A stretch of DNA of 64,000 bases, taken from Posidonia oceanica. Lineage: Eukaryota > Streptophyta > Magnoliopsida > Alismatales > Posidoniaceae. The notes below the pieces were generated by a model. That model was not told the DNA's origin, made no database searches, and saw only the letters and a program-made list of their open reading frames with translations. Below are positions 34,869 to 46,465 of this stretch, one piece after another. Both the position numbers and the translations under genes were made by a program. The stretch covers positions 45,270,001 through 45,334,000 of the forward strand of contig JAZBRS010000029.1 in assembly GCA_037176725.1 (NCBI GenBank), given 5' to 3'. Numbering within the stretch: position 1 is the first letter of the stretch; each line of letters begins with the position of its first letter.

Positions 34869-37800
34869 TGTAGTAATCCCAGTGTTCGGATCGTCCATGC
34901 ACACTGCTAAAGCTCGCGTGCACCGATCAGAATCAGGCTCACTATTAGCGGCTATGTCCGAGAAGGAAGACTTAACTCGAAAACATTTAAAAGAGGGAAA
35001 AGGGAAAGAAAAGAAGAAGATAAGACAAAATCGGAGTCGCCACCAAGTCTATTAGATCGGGAGACAAGGAAAACCGGGGAAATGCGTGAATAATCACGCA
35101 AAACCAAGCAAAAGATGCAATGCAAGGCAATGCAGAAAAAGTGAGATGCAAATGAATGCAAATGATGTGACTCGTGCCTAGGATAAGGGCGATATGGTCA
35201 TTGTGGGCCAAGAGAGAGGGCAAGGACTCTTGTTTCGTGCGGGGAAGGTGTTAGGCACCCCCGACACGCCCGAGAATCGGTCTTTCTAGGCTTACACTCG
35301 CATACGCAGGGAAATGCAGACTTTGAATGCCTAAGTGCCAATGAATGCCTATCTAAATGCTCAAAGGTGTGCTCTAAGTGACGAATGCAATGCAAGAAAG
35401 TAAACGTGCAATCTAAGTGCTCAGCAACGCTGTATGTGTTCCGAATCGGGCGGAACCTAGCTCGTGAGAACTCCAGGCAGTAAGCATCACTGCCCTATAT
35501 GCAAATGCAGGCGATAAAACAAAACAGCGGTGAAAACAGGCAATGCGGGCGACATGCGAGAGAAAACGACGCAAAATAGGCAAAACGGTGCAAGACATGA
35601 AGCCGACACGCAAAACGGTGCGAGAAACGAAGCGAGAACGTAAAACGGTGCAAGAAACAAAGCGACACGCAAAACGATGCTAGAAACAAAGCCGGACATG
35701 CAAAACGGTGCAAGAAAACAAAGCAGCACGCAAAACGGTGCATGAAAACAAAGCGGCACGCAAAACGGTGCAAGAAACAAAGTGGCACGCAAAACGGTGC
35801 GAGGAACAAGGCCAGGTATGCAAAACGGTACAAGAAAACAAAGCGGCACGCAAAACGGTGCAAGAAAACAAAGCAGCACGCAAAACGGTGCAAGAAACAA
35901 AGCGGCACGCAAAACGGTGCAAGAAACAAAGCTAGGCACGCAAAACGGTGCAAGAAAACAAAGCGGCATGTAAAACGGTGCAAGAAAACAAAGCGGCACG
36001 CAGAACGGTGCATGAAAACAATGCGGCACGCAAAACGGTGCGAGAAACAAAGTGGCATGCAAAATGGTGCAAGAAACAAAGCGAAAAAGAGTGTGCAAAA
36101 GCCATGCAATGCGAATGGTATGCAAAAGATGCTGCCGAAGTTCAAGAGAACTTACCTTGGAAATCTGATGCCTGATCTGAAATCCGATCGGTCCATGCTG
36201 AAGAACGCTCCGCGGGGGTCGCCCAGGTAGCTTAGCTGAGGAGATCCAACGGCCGGATCTGAAGATATCAAGACTTCAAGGCAGGAGGCCAGAATAGGGG
36301 AGAAGATAAGATCTAAGTGTAAGAGGGACCTAAGGGGTATGCAAAACAGGTCCTCCCATGTAAACGGGAGCTAAGAATGCCTAAGTGTGTGCAAGGGATG
36401 CCGGATGCAAGAATGCAATGCGTGCAGAATGCAAGAAGAGACTTAAGGATGATTTTTCAGAACAAATGGGGGCTTACATGCAATTTTGAAAAAGATGGGG
36501 GTCTGAATGCAATTTTACAAAATGCAGGATTCAAAATGCAGTTTTTCAGGGTAGCCATGCATCAAGATAGGTTTCGAAGTCGAATGGTAAATCGACATGC
36601 AATTTTGAAATCAACAGGGTTTAAAATGCAATTTTTCCAGCAAAACAGGGGTTTGAGTGGTCTGGAATGCAAACAGGGGCCTATATGCAATTTTTCAAAC
36701 ATGCAGGGGCAAAAATGTAATTTTATAAGCAAAACATGCATTTAAATGACTCCCATAAGCATGCAGAGGACCTATGTGCAATTTTCAAGTCATGCAGGAT
36801 AAGAAATGCAATTTTATAAGCAAAATATGCATTTAAATGACCAACAAAGGACCTATATGCAATTTTTAAATCATGTAGAGTCAAAAATGCAATTTTATAA
36901 GCAAAATATGCATTTAAATGTATGCTGTGCATCATGAAGGACCTATATGCAAAAATCAGATACTGTGAGGGAAAATAATGCGATGCAGTAAGAAAAATTG
37001 ACAAATAAAACCTAAGTTAACAGATCAGATGATTGAATTGCAAATAAGAAAAGCAACAGGGACCAGAAATGCAATATAACAAGGTAAAATTGAAGCATTA
37101 AATTAGATTAACTACTGAAGGACTAACATGCAATTAACTGATTTTTGGATTTTTTCCATGCAATTTCATATGATCTTAATTCGGAATTAAATGAATAATA
37201 ACAGAGGCAGGACCAGAACGTAATAAACAAAAAACTGAAACCGAAAATGCAATTTATGGTAAAGTTAGCTAACAGATGAAAAATAAAGCCACAGTAAAAG
37301 CAAAACGGCGACCACTGTAGCACAGTGCTACCAGTGGCCGTCGCGAGCGGAGGGGGGAGGCTGGTGAGGCGCGGATGCGGCGGCGATGCTCCCCGAGCAC
37401 GGCTTGGTGCTGTCTGGAACAGGCCGGAGAAAACGCCGGAGGTCTGCAGACCTGCTCGGAGGCAGGGAAGGTGATCGCAGCGTCGTCGTGGCGTTCTGAG
37501 GCCACAGGAGTGATCCTGGGGTCCGTGTGGTCCTCGGGTGACGATCGGATGTGGGTTCTGTTGCTAGAGCGACGATTCCAGTCACGGAGCTCACCGGAGA
37601 AGACGAGACGACGGCGGCTACGACTCGGCGGAAAAGGGGAGGAAACAGTATTCTAACAGGCGGAAAAGCACGAGAAGAGAAGAACTAGACTACAGGGGGA
37701 GAATGGTACCTTTTCATGGGTTGAAGTGCTCCCCTGACGTCCGATGCTTCAGTGATCGCCGGCAGAGATCGTCCGGCTGGTGCAGGCATTGTCGACTGCT

Positions 37801-40434
37801 AAGGAAGGTCGGGATCGGATCAGCGGAGTGCTCCGGAGCTTCCTGGACGGTCGGAGCGAAGCTTTGCAGTGTGGGGCAGGATTCCGCTTCTATGGGTGCT
37901 CAAGAAGTAGCCAGAGGTGGGTGGAGGTGTCTGCTACCTTCTGGATCAAGTGGAGGCTGCCGGTGGGCTCCTGGATGCTTGGTGAGCATGTAGGGATGCT
38001 TAGGTTGGTCTGAGGGGTGCTGGAGAGGGAGTTTGCAGGTGGCTTAATTTCGGATCAGAAAGAGGAGAAGGTGTTTGTAGTGGAAGGTTCGGTCTGTGGT
38101 GGGGATGAAGGCTGAGGGCTTGGTGGTCTGAGAAGGTGGTGTTCTAGCGAGTTACGGGGTGGAGTTTGGGTAGGTTTAGTGGTCAGTAGTGTCGGGAATT
38201 TTGGAAGGTGGAGGTGTTGGGTTCTACTGAGGATTTTGGGTGGTTGCAGGGTGGTTTCAGGGTGTTTCGGGCGTGAGATGGAGGGGTGGATTGCTGGGAT
38301 TCTGGGTGAGATTGGGGGGCAAAATGGGAGTGATCTGGGAGGAGTTTGGGGTCTTGGTTTGCAATGGGACGAAGGGGAAGGAAATGCGGATTTCAGTGGA
38401 AGAAAGAGGGAGTTCTCTGGGTTCTCTCCGGCTGGAGGATTGCAACGAAGAAGCTCGGTGCTCTGGGCAATGAAGGATGTGTTTTCTGATGTTCGAGCTG
38501 CCTCTTCTCCATTCTGCTGGTGCGGCCGCAATTGAATGCAAAGGAGGGCATGGCAGGCGGTTGCAGGCGCACGGCCGAGGAGGGCGGTGCACGCCGGTCC
38601 GGCCTGATGCAGAGGGTATGCAGGCGCGCAAGGACAGCAGGTGGAAGGACAGCACTGTCGATCTGAGGAGGTTGCTGGTAGAGAAAAAGAAAAAAAAACA
38701 GAGGGGAAGGAAGCGGGAGAGGAAGAAGGAGGGAGGAGGAAGAGAAGCAGGCGTGGGCCGGGCCTCGTGCGCTCGCGGGAGAAAAGGGAAAAAAGAAAAA
38801 AAAGAAAGGAAGGAGGAGAGGGGAGACGGGCCGGATCGGGCCCAAGAAAGGGGAAAGAAAAGATAGAAAGAAAAATAGAAAGGAAGAAAGAAAGGAGGAA
38901 GAGAGGGGAGAGAAATAAATTAGATAAAAAAAAAAAAATAGGAAAAGGTTCTTAGAGTGATTGTGTTTTAAGTTGGGACCTTGATTAAGTTTTTTAATAA
39001 TTGTTTTTGATTAATTAGTTGGGTTTAGAGAGATTTAGTTTTGATTAGGGTTTTTAGAGTTTTGTTTATTTTGATTTGTTTTTGATTTTGATTAAATGTT
39101 TGTTAAGTCTTTTAAGTTGTTTTCTGCTTATGTTTTCCTTGTTAAGTACATGGGATGTTAATTAGGATTTTTTTAAAGTTTGTTTTAAACTAATTAGAGT
39201 GGGTTTTGGATTTTTGATTTTGGTCCTTTTTTGCTTAAGTCTTTTTGATTTGTTTTTTGATTTTTGTTTGTTGAGTTCTTTTAATTAATTTCTTTTTTTG
39301 TTAGGTCTTCTTGTTAAGTTTTTAGTTGGGTGTTTTTGGATTCTTGATTGTTTGTTATTATTATTATTTTTCCTTTTTTTTTAGTCAGGTTTTTGAGTTG
39401 TTCTTCTTATATTCGTTAGGTTTCTTCTTTTCCCTTATTTAGTTGTCTTGGCACTTTTTAATTGTTTTCTTTTCTTTTTAGGAATTGTTTTCGATTGTTT
39501 TTTAGTAAGGTTCTTATTTTGACTTGTTTTGATTGCTTTTTGGTTTTTTCCTTGATTTTACAGCATTTTCTTTTGGTTGGTTTCGCATTTTTTAGTTGCA
39601 TTCTTGGTTTCCCTTCTTCAGTTGGATTTAGTTAGGCTTTTGTTTTTAATTGTTTGGTTAGTTTTTTAATTATTTCTTTTTAGGATTTTGACTTGTTTCT
39701 CTTTTGTTTTAGAGTTTTAAAGGTTTTCAAAGGTTTTTTAAAGGTTTAGTAAGAGAAGAGAAGAGGAAATTAGAAAGGAGAGGAAAAGGGAGAAATGGAA
39801 GAATAAATAGGAAAGAGAGGAGTTGAAGGGAAGTAATTTTTTGAAAATCAAAGAAAATGGTAAAAATAAGATAAAAATAGGAATAAGGTTGAGAACTGAT
39901 GGAAGCACAAGGGGGCCCACAGCCAGGCAAAAAAGAGGGAGAAAAGGAGGTGAGAAAAGGAGGATAATCAGGAGAAAGAGAGGAGAGAGAAAAGGATAAT
40001 CTAGGAGAGAGAAAAGGATAATTTGGACAAAAGGAGGTCTTAGAGGTTTTGAAAAGGGGTGAAATTTGGTCGGTGTGTAGTCTAGGGTCTTTAGTCTTGG
40101 TCCTATGGTTTTGGTTTGGTTTTGAGAAAGTTTTGGAAGGGTTTTGAGGTGTAGAAAAAGGGTAGTTTTGCCTAAGTTTTCTAGGATTTTTGGGAGTGCT
40201 TTTGGTTTGAAATTCTAAGGGCTTTTTGGTGGGTTTGCTAAGTCAGGAAGGGTGAGTTTTCCTATGATTTTTGGGTAGTTTTTGGGTTTGGGAAAGGAGT
40301 GTAATCTTAGGTTGAGTTTGGGCTTGTTTTGAGGGGAAAGAGGAAGAGAATGGTGCGGGTTTGGACCTAGGTTTGGGTTCAGAAGCCACTTGAAGATTCC
40401 AGTTGATTCAGCCTGTCAAAATGGGGTGTCAACA
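34869..40434 (-). mobile_element. Solo LTR E (5566 bp), minus orientation
   Basis: On the minus strand it starts TGTTGACACCCCATTTTGAC and ends GGATTACTACA, flanked by ATAGG on both sides (34864-34868 and 40435-40439). No internal domain is present, so it is a solo LTR left by recombination between two LTRs. It resembles LTR A more than LTR D in length and start. Sense-strand order: C-rich start, A-rich block, GC-rich block (about 38500-37320), TTGCATTTTAG field (37000-36470), minisatellite (36085-35580), GC-rich conserved block (35310-35165), internal TGGCGACTC (35042-35034). The element D sister LTR shows the empty site near 60287. Confidence 0.95.
35580..36085 (-). repeat. 29-30 bp minisatellite in LTR E
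   Basis: About 17 copies of CACGCAAAACGGTGCAAGAA then ACAAAGCGG on the plus strand, the reverse complement of the unit in LTR A. The GTTTTGCGTGCC core is shared, but the TGTTTCTTGCACC half differs from A. ORFs across it are repeat artefacts. Confidence 0.9.
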
Positions 40435-40469
40435 ATAGGCATGGCAGCAAAGCAAAGCAAGTAGATATG

Positions 40470-40764
40470 TTGGACGCTAGGTGAACCAGCGTCCAACGTT
40501 GGACGCGGCTCACCCTAGCGTCCAACGCAGGCAAGAGACAGACTAAACATTAAGCATGCAAAAAGGATTCAAACAAGCATGGAATAAGTTAAAAAGCATG
40601 GCACAACATCAGAGCACACTTAAGGAAGCACATAGCATGGGTCTGCAGGAAAGCATGCAAGGATAAAGCATGGGAAGCATTCAAACAAGGGCAAAGCTAA
40701 ACAGAGTGTTGGACGCTGCTATAGCAGGCGTCCAACGTTGGACGCACCAGTTGGTGCGTCCAAC
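40470..40764. repeat. 27-nt hairpin clusters 5-6 in the 3' LTR of D
   Basis: Pairs at 40470/40499 and 40709/40738, again 29 nt apart. The last unit is a perfect 12-bp stem: TTGGACGCACCA (40738-40749) and TGGTGCGTCCAA (40752-40763) around GT. The unit at 40709 carries a palindromic TGCTATAGCA centre. In 40470/40499 the inner parts of the two hairpins (CTAGGTGA and TCACCCTAG) can also pair with each other. Confidence 0.9.
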
Positions 40765-41462
40765 ACACTGAACTCTCTCTTGAACGTGGATCACATCCAA
40801 AAGGAGTCAAATAAATTGCTAAGTTGCATGGAGACACTCTACTATGCATGCAAGACTACAAGGGATGGAAAACTAACCGTTGGAAGGCCCAGAACGACGT
40901 GCTCCACCAAGCTTGCCGGAGTTGCAGGTGTGTTGCGGCAGTGACTTCGGCGTGGTCGTCTGAGCTTCTCAGAGCACCAGAGAGGCTAGCAAAGCGTCGA
41001 GGACGGAGAGGGGAGTTGCTTCTATGCTCTGGAGGTGGCAATTCTCTTCTCAGCTCTGTGTGGTGACTGTGGCAGAGGCATGAAGTTGCGGTTTTGTGCA
41101 AATGGCATGGGTTCTTGTGCTTGGCAGAGGTGTTGCAAGTCGAATTCTGACGGATTCAGGTGCTGCCAAGTGCGGGTGAGTGTGTGAGGTCCATGTGGAA
41201 TGTCAGAAGAGGGCGTGGGCATTGGCAGGAGGCCGACGAAGGCAAGGCGGTGGCTGACACAAGCGACGGAAGTCAGCTCTGTCAGAGAGAGGTTAGAGAG
41301 CTTGTTTTGGGCTGATATGGAGGAGATGGGTAGTTACTTAGGTTTGGAAGGTAGTGGATGGCGTGGAGTGGAGGAAGGGACGGGTGGTAAGTGCGAGGAG
41401 GTGTGGGATTGGACGGTTGGTGAGCTGGTGGGGGCGGAGCAACTGTTGCTACTCTCGGGTCG

Positions 41463-41549
41463 TTGGACACCAGACCAGAGGGCGTCCAACGTTGGACGCT
41501 AGCACAGGCCGCGTCCAACGTTGGACGCTGCCTGTTCTAGCGTCCAACA
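41463..41549. repeat. 27-nt hairpin cluster 7 (triple) in the 3' LTR of D
   Basis: Three consecutive units start at 41463, 41492 and 41521, on the same 29-nt pitch. The outer TTGGACGC/GCGTCCAA arms are kept; the inner stems are partly mispaired. Matched in the other LTR at about 61304-61388, where one base has been lost between the first two units. Confidence 0.85.
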
Positions 41550-41769
41550 CACTCAGGTGGCATAGGCTGCAAATGGACTTGGGCATTGGCCTAGAAGTGT
41601 TGTAAAAGATGCAAAGAGACTTGGTAAAGGCTTCTAGTGTTTGGGGCAAGGTTTTGGGTTTGGTTTTGGGGCTAGAAAATGGGTTAGAAAAGGGATGCCA
41701 TTCTAAAGTCCACACAAGCTTGCCAAAGAGAACAACCAACTTCCTAGCTGTCAGAATGGGGTGTCTACA

Positions 41770-41818
41770 GATGCCCCTCCCTGAGCAAGGTTAAGCGGAG
41801 CGAGACCACTGCTCAGGG
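41770..41818 (-). other. Polypurine tract of D with flanking hairpin
   Basis: On the minus strand AGGGAGGGGCATC (41782-41770) abuts the 3' LTR and is identical to the tract of A. CCCTGAGCA (41779-41787) and TGCTCAGGG (41810-41818) form a 9-bp stem with a 22-nt loop, the same arms and loop length as in A. Confidence 0.85.
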
Positions 41819-42229
41819 TGGACAAGACACCCTACCTGACGCCGACAGGAGTGCAAATCACTGTAGGCATGAGTCATTCGCCCGGTGGATACACCGAAAG
41901 ACATGACTCAGAGCCACAATGCAGATGCGGATGCAAGTGCAGATGCTGATGCAGATGCGATGCATGCTAATGCTGATGTAATGCATGCCGATGCAGCTAT
42001 TTACTATGCAATGCTATTAGTAAAAGAATGCGACGCTGATGCAAAAGAGATGCAAATAAAGCGGCAGTGCAAACGCGTGAGTTCAAGGATTAATCCGAGC
42101 TCACAAAAGAAATGCTTGACAAGACTGACGAGCTTGGCATTCGAGCAGTTAGGGCTGCTAGCCCAACAAGGCAATGGAGGCAGAGACAATTGGATGGCTG
42201 TCGACCGAGCAGCTAGGGCTGCCAGCCCG
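41819..42229 (-). other. 3' untranslated segment of D beside the polypurine tract
   Basis: No gene. It includes an ATGCNG/GATGCA word run (about 41918-42000), corresponding to the GCATTGCAT field before the tract in A, and a segment with CGCCCGGTGGATACACCGAAAG similar to 22425-22450. Confidence 0.5.
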
Positions 42230-44720
42230 CAGGGAAAGCGGAAGCAGCTTTTCCTCGCCCGAGGAAGCAAGCAAGAAAGAGAAAGGGGGTAGGCAAGCAA
42301 GGGCATCGTCCGCAGGGAGCGAAGCCACGCAAGGGCTAATCCTCGCACAAGGATACAGGGCAGGACTCCAAGTATACGGGGTTCGAGAAGAGCTTGTCCT
42401 CGCTCGAGGAAGCAAGCAGGGGATTCCACGCGGACGGAATCCAAAGAGGGGCTTGCCCTCGCCCGAGGAAGCAAGCGGCAGTCTGATCCTCGCCCGAGGG
42501 GACAGACAGGGGGCTCGTCCCTAGCCAGGGAAACGAGCAAGAGGGAAAGAAGAAAGAGGCTTGTCCTCGCCCGAGGAAGCAAGTGCGCGGGACCCCGTCC
42601 GCACAGAGGGAAGTCACGCAGAAAAGGAAAAAGGGCTTGTCCTCGCCCGAGGAACAAGTAGGAGGGGCAGAAGAAAGAAGCTTGTCCTCGCCCGAGGAAG
42701 CAAGCACGTGGGACCCCATTCGCACGAAGGGAAGGCACACAGAAAAGGAAAAAGGACTTGTCCTCGCCTGAGGAACAAGTAGGAGGGGCAGAAGAAAGAA
42801 GCTTGTCCTCGCCCGAGAAAGCAAGCGCGCGGGACCCCGTCCGTAGGGAGCGGAGCCATGCAAAACGGGAAAAGGCTTGTCCCCGCACGAGGACAAGCAA
42901 GAAAGACAAAAGACTTATCCTCATATGAGGATAAGCAGGAAGGGAAAGGGGGAGGGCAAGCATAGGCATCGTCCTCACAGAGCGAGGCTGCGCAAGGGCT
43001 GATCCTCGCATGAGGATACAGGGCAGGACACCAAGCATACGGGGTCTGAGGTGTGCATACGCTTATCCTTGGTCGAGGCGTAAGCGGGCCTAATTCTCGC
43101 CCGAGGAACAGGAAAACTCCATCCGTGTGGAGCTGCGCAAGGCTTGTCCTCGCCCGAGGAAGCAAGCACAAAGGAAAAAGGCTTGTCCTCACCTGAGGAA
43201 ACAAGCAGGAGGGACAGAAGAAAGAAGCTTGTCCTCACCCGAGGAAGCAAGCGCACGGGACCCCATCTGCACGGAGGGAAGTCACGCAGAAAAGGAAAAA
43301 GGGCTTGTCCTCGCTCGAGGAACAAGCAAGAGGGGCAGAAGAAAGAAGCTTGTCCTTGCCCGAGGAAGCAAGCACACGGGACCCCGTTCGTACGGAGGGA
43401 AGTCACGCAGAAAAGGAATAAGGGCTTGTCCTCGCCTGAGGAACAAGCAGGAGGGGCAGAAGAAAGAAGCTTGTCCTCGCCTAAGGAAGCAAGCGTGCTG
43501 GACCCCGTCCGTATGGTGGGAAGTCACGTAGAAAAGGAAAAAGGGCTTGTCCTCGCCCGAGGAACAAGCAGGAGGGGCAGAAGAAAGAAGCTTGTCCTCG
43601 CCCGAGGAAGCAAGCGCGCGGGACCTCGTCCGCACAGATGGAAGTCACGTAGAAAAGGAAAAAGGGCTTGTCCTCGCCCGAGGAACAAGCAGGAGGGGCT
43701 GAAGAAAGAAGCTTGTTCTCGCCCGAGGAAGCAAGCACGCGGGACCCCATCCGCACGGAGGGAAGGCACACAGAAAAGGAAAAAGGACTTGTCCTCGCCT
43801 GAGGAACAAGTAGGAGGGGCAGAAGAAAGAAGCTTGTCCTCGCCCGAGAAAGCAAGCGCGCGGGACCCCGTCTGCACGGAGGGAAGTTACGCAAAAAAGG
43901 AAAAAGGGCTTGTCATCTCCCGAGGAACAAGCAAGAGGGGTAGAAGAAAGAAGCTTGTCCTCGCCCAAGGAAGCAAGCGCACGGGACCCCGTCCGCACAG
44001 AGGGAAGTCACGTAGAAAAGGAAAAAGGGCTTGTCCTAGCCTGAGGAACAAGCAGGAGGGGCAGAAGAAAAAAGCTTGTCCTCGCCCGAGGAAGCAAGTG
44101 CGCGGGACCCCGTCCGCACAGAGGGAAGTCACGTAGAAAAGGAAAAAGGGCTTGTCCTCACCCGAGGAACAAGCAGGAGGAGCAGAAGAAAGAAGTTTGT
44201 CCTCACTCGAGGAAGCAAGCGTGCGGGACCCTGTTTGTACGGAGAGAAGTCATGCAGAAAAGGAAAAAAGGGCTTGTACTCGCCCGAGGAACAAGCAGGA
44301 GGGGCAAAAGAAAGAAGCTTGTCCTCGCCCGAGGAAGTAAGCGCACGGGACCCCATCCACCCAGAGGGAAGTCACGCAGAAAAGGGAAAAGGGCTTGTCC
44401 TCGCCAGAGGAACAAGCAGGAGGGGCAGAAGAAAGAAGCTTGTCCTTACCCAAGGAAGCAAGCGCATGGGACCCCGTCCGCAGGGAGCGGAGCCACGCAA
44501 AACGGAAAAAGACTTGTCCTCGCAGGAGGAAAAGCAAGAAAGACAAAGGACTTATCCTCGCTCGAGGATAAGCAGGAAAAGAAAGGAGGCGTGCAAGCGT
44601 GGGCATCGTCCGCACGGAGCGAAGCCACGTGAGGGCTGATCCTTGCACGAGGATACAGGGCAAGACACCGAGCAAACGGGATCTGAGAAGGGCTTGTCCT
44701 CACTCGAGGAAGCAAGCAAG
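42230..44720 (-). repeat. 121-bp tandem array of element D with twin hairpins
   Basis: The regular part (about 42540-44490) repeats at 121 bp: the AAGCTTGTCC word recurs at about 43588, 43709, 43830, 43951 and 44072. Each unit has two hairpins: CTTGTCCTCG with CGAGGAACAAG, and GCTTGTCCTCG with CGAGGAAGCAAGC, each stem having a small bulge. Between them lie GGGACCCCGTCCGCACAGAG and a CACGCAGAAAAGGAAAAAGG spacer. The edges carry more diverged single hairpins. Long ORFs of 60-340 codons on both strands are artefacts, since no frame matches a known family. Confidence 0.92.
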
Positions 44721-45254
44721 AAAGGAAAAAGGCAAAGTGATACCAGAGGGCAGCTAAGAAGATGCCCCTGGTATCAGGGATGATACCAGGGGACAGCTGA
44801 GGCACCTCTACTACCAAAACCAAAGAAAATGCCGACAAAACTAATGCGTTTGCCAAGCAAGCAGTTAGGGGTGCCAGCCCAGAGCAATCTGGGCAAGAGC
44901 GGTTGCAGTGGTGCATGGATCGGCAGGGGTTCTTACGCGCATGTTGACTGCAGGGGGCTTTGCTGCAACTCTCCTGCTGAGGCTGCTGATTGCATGGTGC
45001 TTGCAGGGGGAGCTGTTCTATATTTCTTGCGGTGCTGCTTTAGGTTGTCTGCATGGGTTAATGTTCTGAAGTGCTTGATGCAGGTCCTGCAATATTTTGA
45101 CAGGAATAGATATGCAATAGGCAAAGCATGCAACGCAAACAAATGGCGTGAAATGTCTTTGTATTGAGTGAATCTCTGGTTGCACGCCTCTGACAGGCCA
45201 AAAGATACAGCTTGATTCAAGAAAAGCTATACAAGCAAACAACTGCATATATGC
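44721..45254 (-). other. Spacer between array and extra ORF of D, with perfect 12-bp hairpin
   Basis: CCCCTGGTATCA (44765-44776) and TGATACCAGGGG (44781-44792) pair perfectly around GGGA. The rest (44850-45254) has no supported gene; it corresponds to 19292-20049 of A. Confidence 0.6.
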
Positions 45255-46465
45255 CTAGTTATGCTGGGCCTTCTTTGGTGGGCGAGAGTCAGGAAACTGA
45301 GGGGCGCCTGGGGGAATCTCGTTGAGGGGACAGAGTCCCTGCACCTCGGTGATATACTCAGAAGTACATCCCGAGCCCTTCACAGCTTTAATGTCTGTAG
45401 ACTTTACCTCGTGCCGCATCAGGTCCGCTAGCACTGTTGTAAACGCTGTTGTGCTGAAGGGGTATGGCTACATGAGTCTGGGCGCGGTGCTATCAATGAA
45501 TGTGCCCTGCCGGTAGCCAAACTGCCGCATAACCTGGATAGGGTGGTACTCCACACCCCCGGTGAATCCTAGCAGTACTACGAGCCGCGTATCACGATGG
45601 GATGATTTGCCAAGTTACTGCGTCATCCGTCAGCTCAGATAGCTTCCAATACTCCTCTGGCACACTCTTTATAGTTCTTGCGTGGCCACTACTGCAGTAT
45701 GTTTCAATAGCATGCCTCTGAGGGTGCAGGAGGTCCATCTCCAGGTGTGCAGCCAGCCAAATCTGCACAAGCACTCCGCAGCCGTGGAACTGACGGCAGT
45801 GGTGCACAACGCGGTCCAGCCCACGGTATGTCTCTGCGAGGACAACTGGTGCCAGGTCAATGTGCCGGGTCACCACTGCAAGTGCAATCTCGGCAATCTC
45901 GATTGCAACCGTCATCTTGCCATGCGTGAAGATCAGCTCGCCTTGGAAGTGGATGACGAATCCCTAGAGCCACAGCTTGTCTCCAAGTTCAGCACGCCTT
46001 TCCATAACAGCATCAAAGTACTCTAGGCGAAGCAGGGGTGTGGGCCCGCTGGTGCATATAAGTCTTTGCTAGACGCCTTTTGCAGAGAGCCCAGCCAGCT
46101 GGCTCAGGACCGCAGTGTATCCGTCGCGCCTCATAAAGATTGGGGGTCCCATAATTGCAGAGAAGCTGTAGATCCGATGCACCTCCTCAAGCGTAGGAGT
46201 CAGCTCCGTCCTGTCGAAGCAGAAGACGTGGTGTGCTGGCTTCCAAAACCTTGCTGCAGCGCATAGGAGATGCCGGCTTACTTCAACATCTACTGCTTTC
46301 AGAAGCTTAGAAGGGATACCCCAGGTGCGCAGTCTCTCGCGATCAGCTTCAGTGAGTTTGCCAAGCCACTCTCGCAAGGCATCTGAGCAATGCATGGGAG
46401 TGACCAGAGTTGGATAACCCATTGCAGGAGTAAGTGCAGGCTGCTGGCGCACAAGGCTTGGGTAC
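45255..46465 (-). pseudogene. Extra ORF of element D, plant-mobile-domain/DUF7745-like
   Basis: Homologue of the extra ORF of A, with LLKAVDVEVSRHLL, AARFWKPAHHVFCF, ELTPTLEEVHRIYSF and MGPPIFMRRDGY. In-frame stops lie at 46069-46071 (TAG, Gln in A), about 45966 (TAG) and 45590-45592 (TGA), the last caused by a deletion of about 40 bases. The end at 45255 matches the KKA C-terminus of A. The frame is open upstream to 46548, but homology with A starts at the possible acceptor TACAG|GTACC (AG at 46467-46466). Retention of the ORF in two diverged elements suggests it was a real gene of the family. Confidence 0.65.

Larger units (their letters stand above)
32953..41769 (-). repeat. 3' LTR of element D, split by LTR E
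   Basis: On the minus strand it runs TGTAGACACCCC to GGATTACTACA. Without E it is 32953-34868 plus 40440-41769, about 3246 bp, against 3242 bp for the other LTR. It contains seven clusters of 27-nt TTGGACGC...GCGTCCAA hairpins, the conserved GC-rich block (33255-33365) and the internal primer-site core (33106-33114). Confidence 0.93.

Noticed and set aside
37320..38900. Possible host gene in the GC-rich segment of E
   Set aside because: The segment corresponds to the GC-rich block of LTR A (2110-3580) in reverse orientation. Its ORFs are short, unrelated between LTR copies, and show no domain.
42004..44639. ORFs up to 344 codons on both strands over 42004-44639
   Set aside because: Products of the 121-bp tandem unit; opposite strands and several frames are equally open, and the element A counterpart has no such protein.
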